Below, one piece after another: positions 11,300 to 21,221 of a stretch of 64,000 nt of DNA. Where the stretch lies: NCBI GenBank assembly GCA_028551475.1, contig CM052360.1, positions 13,752,501 through 13,816,500 on the forward strand, written 5' to 3'. The notes beneath the pieces are model-generated. The model searched no databases, had not been told where the DNA came from, and saw only the letters and a list, made by a program, of their open reading frames with translations. The DNA comes from Casuarina equisetifolia. Taxonomy: Eukaryota; Streptophyta; Magnoliopsida; Fagales; Casuarinaceae. The stretch's first letter is position 1. Each line of letters starts with the position of its first letter. The position numbers were made by a program, and so were the translations under genes.

Positions 11300-11629
11300 C
11301 TTAATCACTACTTCAATTCCCAACGGCATTGGATCCTTGTTAGCCCAATCTCTAGAGCTTCCACTTCCGTACTCGACACCCGCCAAGACCATTGCATCTT
11401 CCACATTCAAGAGCTTAACAAGACGAATGTTGGCAAAAGTTCCCTTGGCCATCACTTCATCATTAACTCGACAACTCCCGTAAGAGTTAAAGTCCTTGCA
11501 ATCGTCACCAGGGTTCAGCCGACTGTAAGCATCTTTCACTCCATGAGCTCTAAAAGGATTCAAGATCATGTTCGTGAAGTATGGGGGTTCATGAATGTAG
11601 GTTGAGTTGGGATCCCAAGAATGCAAGGT
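11300..11629 (-). pseudogene. Captured aconitase (aconitate hydratase) fragment, two internal deletions
   Basis: Residues ~131-240 of the 11078-12019 reading frame match the C-terminal half of plant aconitase: [61 protein letters not shown]. In intact aconitase a block of ~30 residues containing TTDHISPAG follows AYxLLNxGD; here it is absent. A second block of ~35 residues is absent between FANIRLV..LLN and the [14 protein letters not shown] motif. No introns interrupt the segment. It cannot be a working enzyme: it lacks the iron-sulfur cysteines, which lie in the N-terminal part of the protein, and much of the swivel domain. The parent gene would be a host cytosolic/mitochondrial aconitase, known from family knowledge only. 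Confidence 0.85.
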
Positions 11630-11635
11630 GGCAGC

Positions 11636-12212
11636 TGGAAAACTAGACAGTTTCTCTATCAATTCGACAGCTTCTACAAGGAGACCTGGTCCACTAAGAA
11701 TATCAAACATGCAAGTGTAGTGCTTGTCAGCACGAATAACCCCATGAATTGGCTCCATCTGATAGAACATGGTTTGCCCCCCGCTTACTAATTCAGTATG
11801 GCTATGAGCACATAGAATATTGACAAACGTCACAGCATTAGACTTGACCTTAGCATTTATCATTTTTGAAAACAGATCTATTGCAACCCTTCCATGCCCA
11901 TGCATTGTGAACCCAAAAATCATGGCACTCCAGACAAATACATCTTTTCTATCTACTGAATCAAACACCTCGAGTGCCTTGTCTAAATCTCCACACAATA
12001 TATATATTAGGCATTGCATTCCTCAAAGATAAATTATCAAGGATCTCCTTCATTTTGAGATACGAACACACCCACTTCCTTAAACCCAAGTCCAACTTCA
12101 CATTCTTGTCCTCCTTTTTTTCAAATGACGTTAGTGCCTCTTCGGGACATCCCTTTTCTGTCAAGGCCGTGATTATAGAATTCCAAAAGACTAGATCTTT
12201 CCCCGGACTTTT
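11636..12212 (-). pseudogene. Captured PLS-class pentatricopeptide-repeat fragment
   Basis: In one frame (12212-11997) the sequence reads KDLVFWNSIITALTEKGCPEEAL...; in the next frame (11995-11636) it reads [20 protein letters not shown], then [40 protein letters not shown] and [10 protein letters not shown]. These are PPR motifs of the P-L-S type found in plant organelle RNA-editing factors. From memory the nearest layout is Arabidopsis OTP81 (At2g29760), with an apparent loss of about 100 residues near the frame change at ~11996. The PPR frame runs straight into aconitase sequence at ~11632 (SFPAAT then LHSWDPN), so the two are fused in one open reading frame of 313 residues. It lacks the E and DYW domains and is not expected to edit RNA. 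Confidence 0.82.
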
Positions 12213-12662
12213 TATGAACAAACCATACTCGAAATCTAACTCACCACTCGAGCCAAAGAAATGCAAAGGCGAGTTAAGAACATAGTCAAGTGTCATTCTT
12301 AGCCTTAGTGTAAACCTTGTGACAGAACCTTCTTGTCTCCCCATTACGGAGCGTAAGACAAGTAGAGAAAGAAGTCCAATTCTTGCAACCATGGGTGTCA
12401 GAACCGTTGCTTGGTGGCTCATGTAGGCAAGTAATGTAAGTTGACATCTATTAAGCATTAAGCATGTTAATGACAGTAGTAAAGTAACAGCAATCCTAAC
12501 ATTGTTTATTGTAACCAATGCAGTGCCATGTAACTCCATCAAAGCAAGGGTTGTCCTAAATAACAAGAGCCAATTTCCTTCCTTATCTCTGCAATATTGC
12601 GTACATGACCGTGAGTTCAACAAGGATTCTAACAACACTTGGGCAAATACAGCAATTACCAA
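12213..12662 (-). other. Open frame of unknown origin next to the PPR fragment
   Basis: This 150-codon stretch stays open upstream of the PPR segment in the same frame. It is rich in Leu, Val and Ser (LLESLLNSRSC; ARIGLLSLLVLRSV; SPLHFFGSSGELDFEYG). I do not recognise a family. It may be a third captured host fragment or retroelement spacer. Confidence 0.3.
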
Positions 12663-14640
12663 TTGCAGTAAGAACTTTTTGAAAGTGTCCCCCTTTCTGC
12701 AACAACTTAAACAACAGTTTGGGATTCAAGAAAGCTTCCCTAACATTCTTACAAACCTTTCTTTCCACCACCCGCACCTTACTCAGATTAACATAAATAT
12801 CATCAAAAGTAAAGCAAGGATCCAAACAACCGATTATTAAAGCTTCCAAATGCCAAGCGACCACCAACTCATAAATTCCCATACTGATCATCCTAAGTCC
12901 AGACCTAACCTCTTGACTCAAGTCCTCCTTCTCTCTACCACCACTAATAACTCCCTTCCTACAATTACACAACTTCTCCAATAAACTCCCTCCTCCAATA
13001 TCTTTTTCTTCCTCATCGTCATACTCTTCGAGAGGTGATTCTTGTCTTTTGCAAAAGGGAAAGTGTTTCTTTGGAACACTTGGGTTCATTGCTCTGTTTC
13101 TGGTTTTGGTTTTGGTCCTCTTGTTCTTTTTCTTATTCTCTTTCCACAACAATTCTTCTCCCATCCACCATAATTCCCTATTTTCCTTTTCTCCCTTCCC
13201 TTTTTTTTTTCTTTTTCCCTTATCGTTTTTCCAGTTTGTTTTCCTTCTTTTCTCTCTCCTCCTCATTGTCTTCCTCCGCCAAATCTGGAATGTCCAAAGT
13301 CCGATCATCCCATAATACCCCTTAAGGACTCGAATAAAGTTTTTCACTAAAATACTCCAATTAATTCCATTTCTTAAATTCTGCCCACGAACATCATTAC
13401 TATGGAAGGGATCAAATTCAATACCAGAAAACTTACCATTTTCAAGATCACGCAACTCGCATTCCAACGGCTCCTCACAGACATGTAATATCTCAAGACC
13501 CAATGAGCCAACAAGTTTCTTATAACTAGAATTAAAATAAAAAAATTTGGCTGAAATCACCATTTTCGGATAAATCAACCCAAATGGAACAAGAGTAGAG
13601 CTAAGAACAATTGAATCAACCAAGCAAATTCCCCAACCGAAACTCCAAGTCCCACCAAAATGAAACCCAGATTTCAACTTGAACACATCAACCTCACCCC
13701 TGGGAGCATTCCCTTCTACTTCCCACCCAACATTGACCCAACCAAGCCAAATACCACTGCTAACAAATACATCGTTCACATTCTCAAAACAGCAATGCAA
13801 CTTTTCACAAACCAAAGTGATATGTTTCAGACTAACCCGAAATTGTTGTTGTCGGAATTTTCGTCGACAACACTCCGGCAGCCGCCCCCAATGGAACGGA
13901 ACTCTAGTGACCATCCCATTCAACAGATTGGGAGGTCGGCTTCCATTATGGCTGGCGCGTGGGGGTCCGTTCGACACCCAACGGCGTAGATCTGACATCA
14001 TCCACGTTCGTCGAAGCCTCTTTGTATCCGAAATATGAAATCGGATGTTGGCTGGCCATTTCTGACACCTTTGTTGACCTGCGATTCCGTCTGGCGGCCT
14101 TCCCCGGTGGGTAAATGACTTCTCCCTCCCACCGAAAACATCAGCCAGTCGTCGGCCTCGCTTCGCCGCACGTGGGGACACGACTTTGTTGCGTAAGGTT
14201 CTGGAATGCTCCTTTCTACGGTGCTTCTGGCTTGTTAGAGTAGATCGGCTCAGATCTTTGCTCCTCTGTGTGGGTTTCAATCTAGAGCACCATCTTTTTC
14301 CAACAAATCTGCAAGATTTGGGACGTCTTCGTCTAAGTGCAGTGCGATATTTCAACCTCTTCTCAGGGCAGCGAGCTATGGAAGTCAAGGAACATGACTT
14401 CTTCGGCGTTTGAGCGGCCTTGTCTTGGGAGCAAGATCCTGCAAGAGCAAAAACCTTCGTTTGCGTTGTGTTTTCTGTCATATCTTTTTCCGCTCGTTCC
14501 CGAGCTCTCTCCTCTTGCATCTCCTTACGCAATTCCCGTAGATTTGTGCGCATCGACTCCAAGTGAGTTTCCATTCTCGAAGTGATATTTAGCATCCGCA
14601 TGACCAGAGCTCTGATCTCTGGCATGTCTTCAGGCTTCAC
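12583..14640 (-). other. 685-codon open frame with gag-like N terminus, mostly unrecognised
   Basis: The frame starts 40 bases after the primer-binding site with MKPEDMPEIRALVMRMLNIT and a helical, Glu/Arg-rich stretch (ESMRTNLRELRKEMQEER), resembling the N terminus of Gypsy gag proteins. The rest is not recognisable as gag: Arg-rich runs, a segment with FGGTWSFGWGICLVDS, and then a very basic Lys/Arg/Glu-rich tract (13030-13290) followed by an acidic EEYDDEEEKD. Codon use looks random in places, so much of it may be open by chance or read in the wrong frame. It is probably the element's leader plus further captured sequence. No enzyme motif is visible. Confidence 0.4.
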
Positions 14641-14680
14641 TTTAAACCCGCGGGGCGATGGGCAGTTTCCCAGGCCAGAA

Positions 14681-14695
14681 CTGCTCTGATACCAA
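14681..14695 (-). other. Primer-binding site (initiator Met tRNA)
   Basis: The minus strand reads TTGGTATCAGAGCAG one base inside the short LTR. It contains the full canonical TGGTATCAGAGC complementary to the initiator Met tRNA 3' end, which fixes the element's orientation. Confidence 0.85.
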
Positions 14696-14696
14696 A

Positions 14697-14772
14697 TGTA
14701 ACGAACCCGATCATTGAGCGAAAAGCCTAAGCCTGTTCACATGGCGAGTTCAATTATTAAGATCGCAATACA
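14697..14772 (-). repeat. 5' short LTR (~76 bp) of the gene-capturing element
   Basis: The minus-strand unit TGTATTGCGATC...GGTTCGTTACA abuts the primer-binding site. It is similar along its length to 4810-4887. Seventy-six bases is far below ordinary LTR size and near the lower limit for TRIM elements; the outer boundary is set by comparison with 4810-4887. Confidence 0.55.
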
Positions 14773-15637
14773 CTTGGACATAAAAATGGCATTAGGAAGT
14801 TACCTATCACGAAATACAATAACAAAATACCATAGTCACACGCATTCTTTGGTTTGTTTCATTTCTTACGATTGAAAGAATCTAAAAAAGGCATAGAAAT
14901 GTAAGAGGTGAATATATATAATATAAGTATTCATATTCATACACCTAAATGTCGAGCTTAGATCAAAGAGATTTTAAACCACAGATGTTTCCAACTAAAC
15001 TCGTATTTTTCGACCAGAGGTGAATATTGCTTGGTGTCTCAAATTTTCGTGAAAATACTATAACTACAACACAGCTTCTACAATTATTCGCAGTGCCCGA
15101 GTACCCATCCCTCTAAATAAGGTGTCGTTGCTCATTATCCGTTGGTTTCATCTCTATTTCCATCTTGGTTCCTGCTGTGCAGCAGAAGGCTAGAAGCTCC
15201 ATGTTTAGGCCCAAATACAAAGGCCTCATTCAATAATCCTCCTACCCAAAGTATCATAGCATGGGTTCTTAGTCCTTGTTCGGCCCAGAACACTGTGGAT
15301 CCTCTATGGACTTGTTCTTCTCTCAGATTCTAATAGGCTTTGCTTGGGTCGTAGATTTAGATTGGTTTGAACTCGATATCCAAACCCCAAGTTTCATTGC
15401 TCGATCCACAGATCTTTAATCGGGCCCATTCTCAGGCCCAAAGTGCGCAACTTCCACTATTACCCCGAACCATCCGCAAACCCTAAGGGCAAAGCCGTCA
15501 ACACGAAATCTTCATCCCTTCTTGACCACACCGTCCTCCGCATAAATTCGTCCTCCCACCCTCCCATCTCCTTTGCCGCCGAAACCCTAATTCTCCCGCA
15601 CAAGTCAGTCAGCGAGGGAGAGAGACAGAGATCGAAG
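14773..15637 (+). promoter_or_regulatory. RPL27A upstream region with telo-boxes and GGCCCA motifs
   Basis: GGCCCA (site II, TCP-binding type) occurs at 15208-15213, 15282-15287, 15423-15428 and 15435-15440. AAACCCTAA telo-box sequences occur near 15479 and 15584. This pairing is the known signature of plant ribosomal-protein and other growth-linked promoters. The part from 14773 to about 15140 shows nothing recognisable. Confidence 0.75.
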
Positions 15638-15934
15638 ATGACTACAAGGTTCAAGAAGAACAGGAAGAAGAGGGGCCACGTGAGCGCTGGTCACGGGCGT
15701 ATTGGGAAACACAGGAAGCATCCGGGAGGTCGCGGTAATGCCGGAGGCATGCACCACCACCGGATCCTATTTGACAAGTACCATCCTGGGTTCTTCGGTA
15801 AGGTTGGTATGCGGTATTTCCATAAACTCAGGAACAAGTTCCACTGCCCCATCGTCAACGTCGACAAGCTTTGGTCCCTCATTCCCCAGGACGTCAAGGA
15901 GAAGGCCTCCAAAGACAACGCTCCCCTCATTGAT

Positions 15935-15975
<41 letters not shown>

Positions 15976-16078
15976 ACTCCCGGATAGCCTGCCTTTCGTA
16001 GTCAAGGCCAAGCTTGTTTCCAAGAACGCCGAGAAGAAGATCAAGGAGGCCGGTGGCGCCGTTGTTCTCACCGCTTAG
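15638..16078 (+). CDS. RPL27A: 60S ribosomal protein L27a (uL15), intronless
   Basis: A 146-residue protein beginning [20 protein letters not shown], with the glycine- and histidine-rich [17 protein letters not shown] and HHHRI segments and the C-terminal [11 protein letters not shown]. This is the eukaryotic uL15 protein of the large cytosolic ribosomal subunit, at the usual plant length. The frame is open further upstream to 15443, but the ATG at 15638 is chosen because the family begins there and the upstream DNA is 5' leader with telo-box. There are no introns, which is normal for several plant copies. Expression should be constitutive and growth-linked, judging from the promoter motifs. 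The gene looks intact. Confidence 0.96.
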
Positions 16079-18863
16079 GTCTTGCTGTTGCTTTTGGTTA
16101 TTAGTTTTTTTTTTTATTTTTTTGGAAATTTTGGCCTGTTTGGGAACTTCAATTGAGACCTACTTCGTATAATTATGATTATTATCTGTCTTTTACCGAG
16201 AGTTTTAAATGATGGGATTTATTTGTGGTTTGTTTATGCATTCTGATGGTAGAATCAATGGTTTTTTTTTCTCTGCTTGATATTCACTCGGATTTTGTTT
16301 GATGCTGGATGTTATGTGATTCTGTTGATTCACATTTGTTGTGCATTGGTGGTAATTTGTATTAAGATGCTAGAAATATAAATTATTAAGTTAGATTGTT
16401 CCGCATTTGGCATCATACTGTTATATTAGGTTTTAATGTTTGGTAACCTCCCTTGTGCTTGTTTTTGCTTTTAAGTTATCTGATTGTGTGGTATACCTTG
16501 TATTTTTATTTCTTCTCCGTTACTTAGATAGCGGGGATGTTTGGTTTTTGGTTGAAAAGGAGTGCGATCTGTGATATTGCATTACTTTGTCATTGTTATT
16601 TTGTGTCTTCGCAAGAATGTTTCGTCGAGGCCTGTGTCTCATGGAGTTTAAGACTTGACGATGTATTATTATATGTAGGGCTGGACTTAATAAGAATTGT
16701 GAAATCAATCTGACGTAGAATGGATCGTCTCATTTTGGATGGGGTTATGTAGTGAGTGTTGTGCCATATATGTACATTACTTTGTGAGGAGTGTCTCCTT
16801 ACCAAGGGGGTTGCAGTTACCAAACCCAACTTGGGTATCTACTGCTAATATACCATGGCTGGCTGATATGTGCTCTCAGCCGTCATTTCTTTTTTCCCAA
16901 GTCGACTGAGAACGTTTGCCTCTTGATAATGTTAACAGGCTCTTATAGCCAGTCATCTGCATCCTTGTATTGCAGTTTAATCTCAGTCTACTGTTTTGCA
17001 AGCCTTATTAGTCGTCTATCAGGTACGCAGAAGCTTGGGTTGAGGTACTTTCTGGGTATCTTAAATGGGTGCAAAGCATTCGCTTCGGTTGACGTGGTAT
17101 TTTCTCCTGATATATGGGTGTCTTAGATGGCGCAAGCGTTGGGAAATGACTGCCCGTCGCAAGGGGCCCATTTTAACTGATCTATAGTTCTCCTACTACG
17201 TTGGTCTTACATTGAAAGCCTCAAATCTATTTTGTTTTCTACATAGACTTTGAATTGTTTTAGGTGCTTTTTTTTTTCAATTTTTTTTTCATCCCGACTG
17301 GCTTTTTCTTACCATTTTCATTCTATTTTATTTAACTTGCAATTTTTTTTGGGTCTTGGTTCCCTTTCGCATAAAGATTCACATGGCTGTATGATTCAGT
17401 AGGGAATTTTATCTTCAGAAAGTGATTCGAGGGTTCATTTTCTACGCTGTTAAATGGGTTTCTCTAAATCATCATACTGCTGAATGTAGATAAGAAACAT
17501 CCTCTAATTTGTCTCTGCCAAGACCTCAAGAGTTTTGATTTCTATGCTTATTGTTTATGCTCTTAACATTCTTGCTCAAATTCTCACTTATCAATTGATT
17601 GCATTTTGTATCATCTGAGCCATGAAACCCTAGGCTGTCAAAAGAGGTGGGTTTGGTAGCACTTTTCTATTCATTTAGAATCGTGGAGTTTCCGTATTTA
17701 AGTTAGTATCTAGTTTGATTGCACCTGGTGACATGAGTATTTTTAGAACAGCCTTTTGCACTTGGTGATATTGAGTATCTTCAGAATAGCCTTATGCTTG
17801 ATACGGACAGCTTGTTTGTGAGTTCATGATTAAATCCATATTTGAAGAAAGTATAGAACATAACAACAATGATTAATCCTTTGATCATATTAACTAGTTG
17901 AATAGAATAGCACACCACCTTAATCCAAGGATAAATTGTTTCACACGATTTAAGATAAGAAACCTAATTTACCCCTTTCTTAGGTTGCTTGTAGGCACCT
18001 CAACCAACCGGATAAGCGTTAAATGATGGAATCAAATACGAAGAATATTTGCTTCATCATATAAGAGATTAGATGGATAGAATTTTGCAACAGGTCACCA
18101 TGCAAAGGCCTAATGGATAACTATTGTCAGAACTCTGACCCACTAATCCAGCCGACAAACTAATTACTTGGTTTGACCCTAGTTCCGGCGCCAGATAAGG
18201 AGCAATGCATCTTCTCCGTTAAATGATTTCAACGTGAAAAATCACCCCCGGAGAGTGTCAAAATAAACTGCAGCTTTAAGGAAAATGAGATGCCCATTGG
18301 GCCGAAAATGTTGAAGACGTGCTAAAAAGTTGACACTGATGCTTTTGGAAGAACTAGCACGCCTTCTTTAATCTGGAAATTGGCTAGAATTTCTGGTGGC
18401 TAAGGACATCCATTCAAATCCTGGATTTTCGAATTTAGAGAGATATTGAGAGAGATCAAGAATTCTTACTATTTCTTAGATTCATGGACCCAATTCAATT
18501 CAGTGGGATCTTTCATTCACATTTTTTTTTTCCATCCAGAACGTTTTATAAAACTCTTGGACTCCCGAATTTGGAGTATCTTACTTTCACGCAATTCACA
18601 GGGTTCAACAAGCAATCGATATTTCACGATTAAGGGTGTTGGGGTCGTTTTCTCAAGCACCGTTCTCTCCGGGTTCTTTATGCCCGCCCCATTTCCTTAT
18701 TCTGTCTTCAGCAATAGAAGCCTGCGTTCATACCAATTTAGTAAATGCCTCAATGCGTAGCATGTGGTCAGCGTTGAACATAATGTGTGCTATTTAAGAA
18801 CGTCACTGTAGTTAGAAATGGAGGACACAACTGTACTGCCCATTTAAGATTGCGAAGTTTTAC
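16079..18863. other. Intergenic region between RPL27A and MATE gene A
   Basis: The first ~150 bases are T-rich 3' UTR of RPL27A. The rest shows no gene. The segment at ~18060-18400 is paralogous to ~45695-46000, the 3' flank of the second MATE gene (shared CTAGTTCCGGC, GGAAAATGAGATGC and CCGAAAATGTTGAAGACGT), and may hold the last exon or 3' UTR of MATE gene A. Confidence 0.55.
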
Positions 18864-21187
18864 CTCTTTGTTCCAGTTGGTCCTGTAAACCATGAAGAAA
18901 AGGACACACGTCTGTACGATCGTTCCTGTCATCATCCCATACCAAATCCCCTGAAAATGAACAATGACAATACTACTAAGATGTTGATGTAGTTGGAAGT
19001 ACCTTACTCATCTGAAACAATGAGGTCCTACTTGATTATGCTGCTGCCGATTTGCCTTTTAATACTTTATTCTCCTCATTAGCTGTAAGGGTTTCCCTTC
19101 TAGAAGTCTGTTGCTTGAAATAGGAGATGGGAGAATCTGCTACTTATTATTCCATTTGTTTCTTTTATATGTAAAAGAGGGAGGGGGATTATCAGGGTAG
19201 ATGCTTTGTGTTAGTGTAACTTTAACAGTACTTCATCCATTGGAAGTACTACTCGAAGGGATATGGATGAGTCTCCAGTGTGGCCTATAAATGCTTCTGA
19301 GCGCGTGAAAGAGCAGTTTCATTTGTTTTCTTTTATATGTAAAAGAGATAGGCAGATTATGAAGGTACGGTGCTTTGAGTTAATGTAACTTTAGTAGTAC
19401 CTCATCCATTGTAAGTACTACTCAAAAAGGATATCGATGAGTCTCCAGTGTGACCTATATTTATTCTGCTTCTGAACTCGTGAAAGAGCAGAGTAATGGA
19501 TGAGTTCTCTTCCTAAGAAAGTACATAAAAAGTAAAAATTTAACACTAAACCAATCCATCCAATTGGTGATACGATTTCAACCCCCATCTTTCCTCTTTG
19601 AGAGAAAAATGAAACAAAAGCAACTGGGAAACTGGCGGGGAAGCTTACCTTCACTCCCAGATCAAGCTTGTAACCCAGTATAAGACCCAGGGGGACCCCG
19701 AGTAAGTAGTAGCACGCGATGTTCACATAAGCAACAACGGCTTGCCATCCTGCCCCAACTGCCACCCCTGCAAAATTGATTCATTTCTTGCTTTCACACC
19801 TAAAATATCTGAGTGCAAAAAGAATTTGTACACAAGAAGTCAGTACATACATTCATAAAGGATACCAACAGCTCAACGTACCAGAAAGAACAGGTTGAAC
19901 ATTGTTAATGACAATGCATAGAGCCAGTATTGGAGTGAGCTCCATGACTAGGTCCTTCACGCTTGTATCACTCGAAAACAAGGACGGGTAGCCGTTTCGC
20001 GTGATTATCAGAATAAGTGAGAGGACAAGACCTAACAAAAATGAGGTTGCCACGGCCACCGCTAGTGAGAATTTCGCCACTCTTGGGTGACCTGCCCCCA
20101 ACTCGTTAGATATTCTCACACTGCACAAAATTTTTGCTTTCTTTAGAGTGAATCACCAGAAAACTCATCTTTTGCCAGTAAAACAACATTGTTTGAAGGT
20201 GAGCTTGTGTTACAAACCTTACGGCGGCATTCATCCCAAGAGCTGCCATGACCGTCCAGCCCAAGATGTTCATGCTGCAACATCAATAGGAATAGCAAAG
20301 GATGGTCCATCAAAATAAACTAGAATCAAAACCCAATGATAACTACCTTGATTCTGACCTGAACTTCATCTAGTACCCAGTATCATACGAAGAGTATTAT
20401 CTATTCTTGTCGCTAACTTCTACTCTCTGTGTTTATCCATTGTATATTCTGCAAGCTGGAATTTTCTATTTGAATGACAGAAGTATTACACATGAACAGT
20501 TGTCAGCTTCAAGCATACAACTACCTGTCAAAGCGCGACTCTACTTGCCCGATTAGGCTCCTGCCGATTCGTACATTCTGTCTCGGCTTCTAAAATGTTC
20601 TTGTTTTGTTTGCCATTATAAGTACTTTAGATGGGAGTTCGGGCTCCAAATCATGAGAGTTTGCAATTACTTCATGCTTCTAAGAGCGTCTGATCCCTAA
20701 GATTATAAGCACTTTTGAGGATATGTATAAATATGAGACGCAATGCAAGAGGGAAATAACAGGATATTCGACCCTAAGAGAAGGAGAAAAGGTTTTATGA
20801 GTTTTCAATACCTCTTTACCTAGAAGCCACCATTCGTTACCACCAAACGAAAGCAGTTTATAAAGAAATGTAATGGTTCGATTTCCTTTTGTGGAAAAAT
20901 CAGACATCCTGTCGTTTCTCTAAGAATAAGTTAAGGAAGAGCTTCATGATAAGGTTGGCAATGGGGTCTGGTGACAACAACCAGCTCCAAAAGGTTCTCG
21001 GTGCCATTCACCGTCGGTTCTGTCTACTTGAGTTCGAGAATTTAGCAATAAAGGCACTCATTCATTCCCACAACCGGTTTATTTAGGTAGCACTAGCAGG
21101 CGGGAGGTCCACTGCCTCTAGATGAATTTCTATGCAAGGTGCAAATCCTTCCATTTCTAATTTTTTTTTGGGTTATATATATATATC

Positions 21188-21221
<34 letters not shown>

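Larger units (their letters stand above)
10903..14772 (-). mobile_element. Non-autonomous LTR retroelement carrying host-gene fragments (PPR and aconitase)
   Basis: On the minus strand the order is: short LTR (14772-14697), primer-binding site (14695-14681), a gag-like start (14640), a long region without pol domains, a PPR-derived segment, an aconitase-derived segment, a LEDK-type Gypsy C-terminal end, a polypurine tract (11105-11092) and a 3' LTR fragment starting TGTTACATG at 11091. No protease, RT or integrase was found, so the element depends on others for movement. Captured coding pieces without introns indicate copying from mRNA, as known for maize Bs1. The two LTRs are dissimilar, so the copy may be chimeric or rearranged. 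Confidence 0.68.

Noticed and set aside
13035-14585. Several plus-strand ORFs of 75-119 codons
   Set aside because: They are antisense shadows of the 685-codon minus-strand frame and show low-complexity Phe/Leu/Ser or Pro runs.
15443-15637. N-terminal extension of RPL27A to an upstream in-frame ATG
   Set aside because: The extension contains a telo-box and leader-like sequence, whereas the protein family starts at the ATG at 15638.
16791-17126. 111-codon plus-strand ORF downstream of RPL27A
   Set aside because: No recognisable domain, no splice partners or promoter signal, and composition like its non-coding surroundings.
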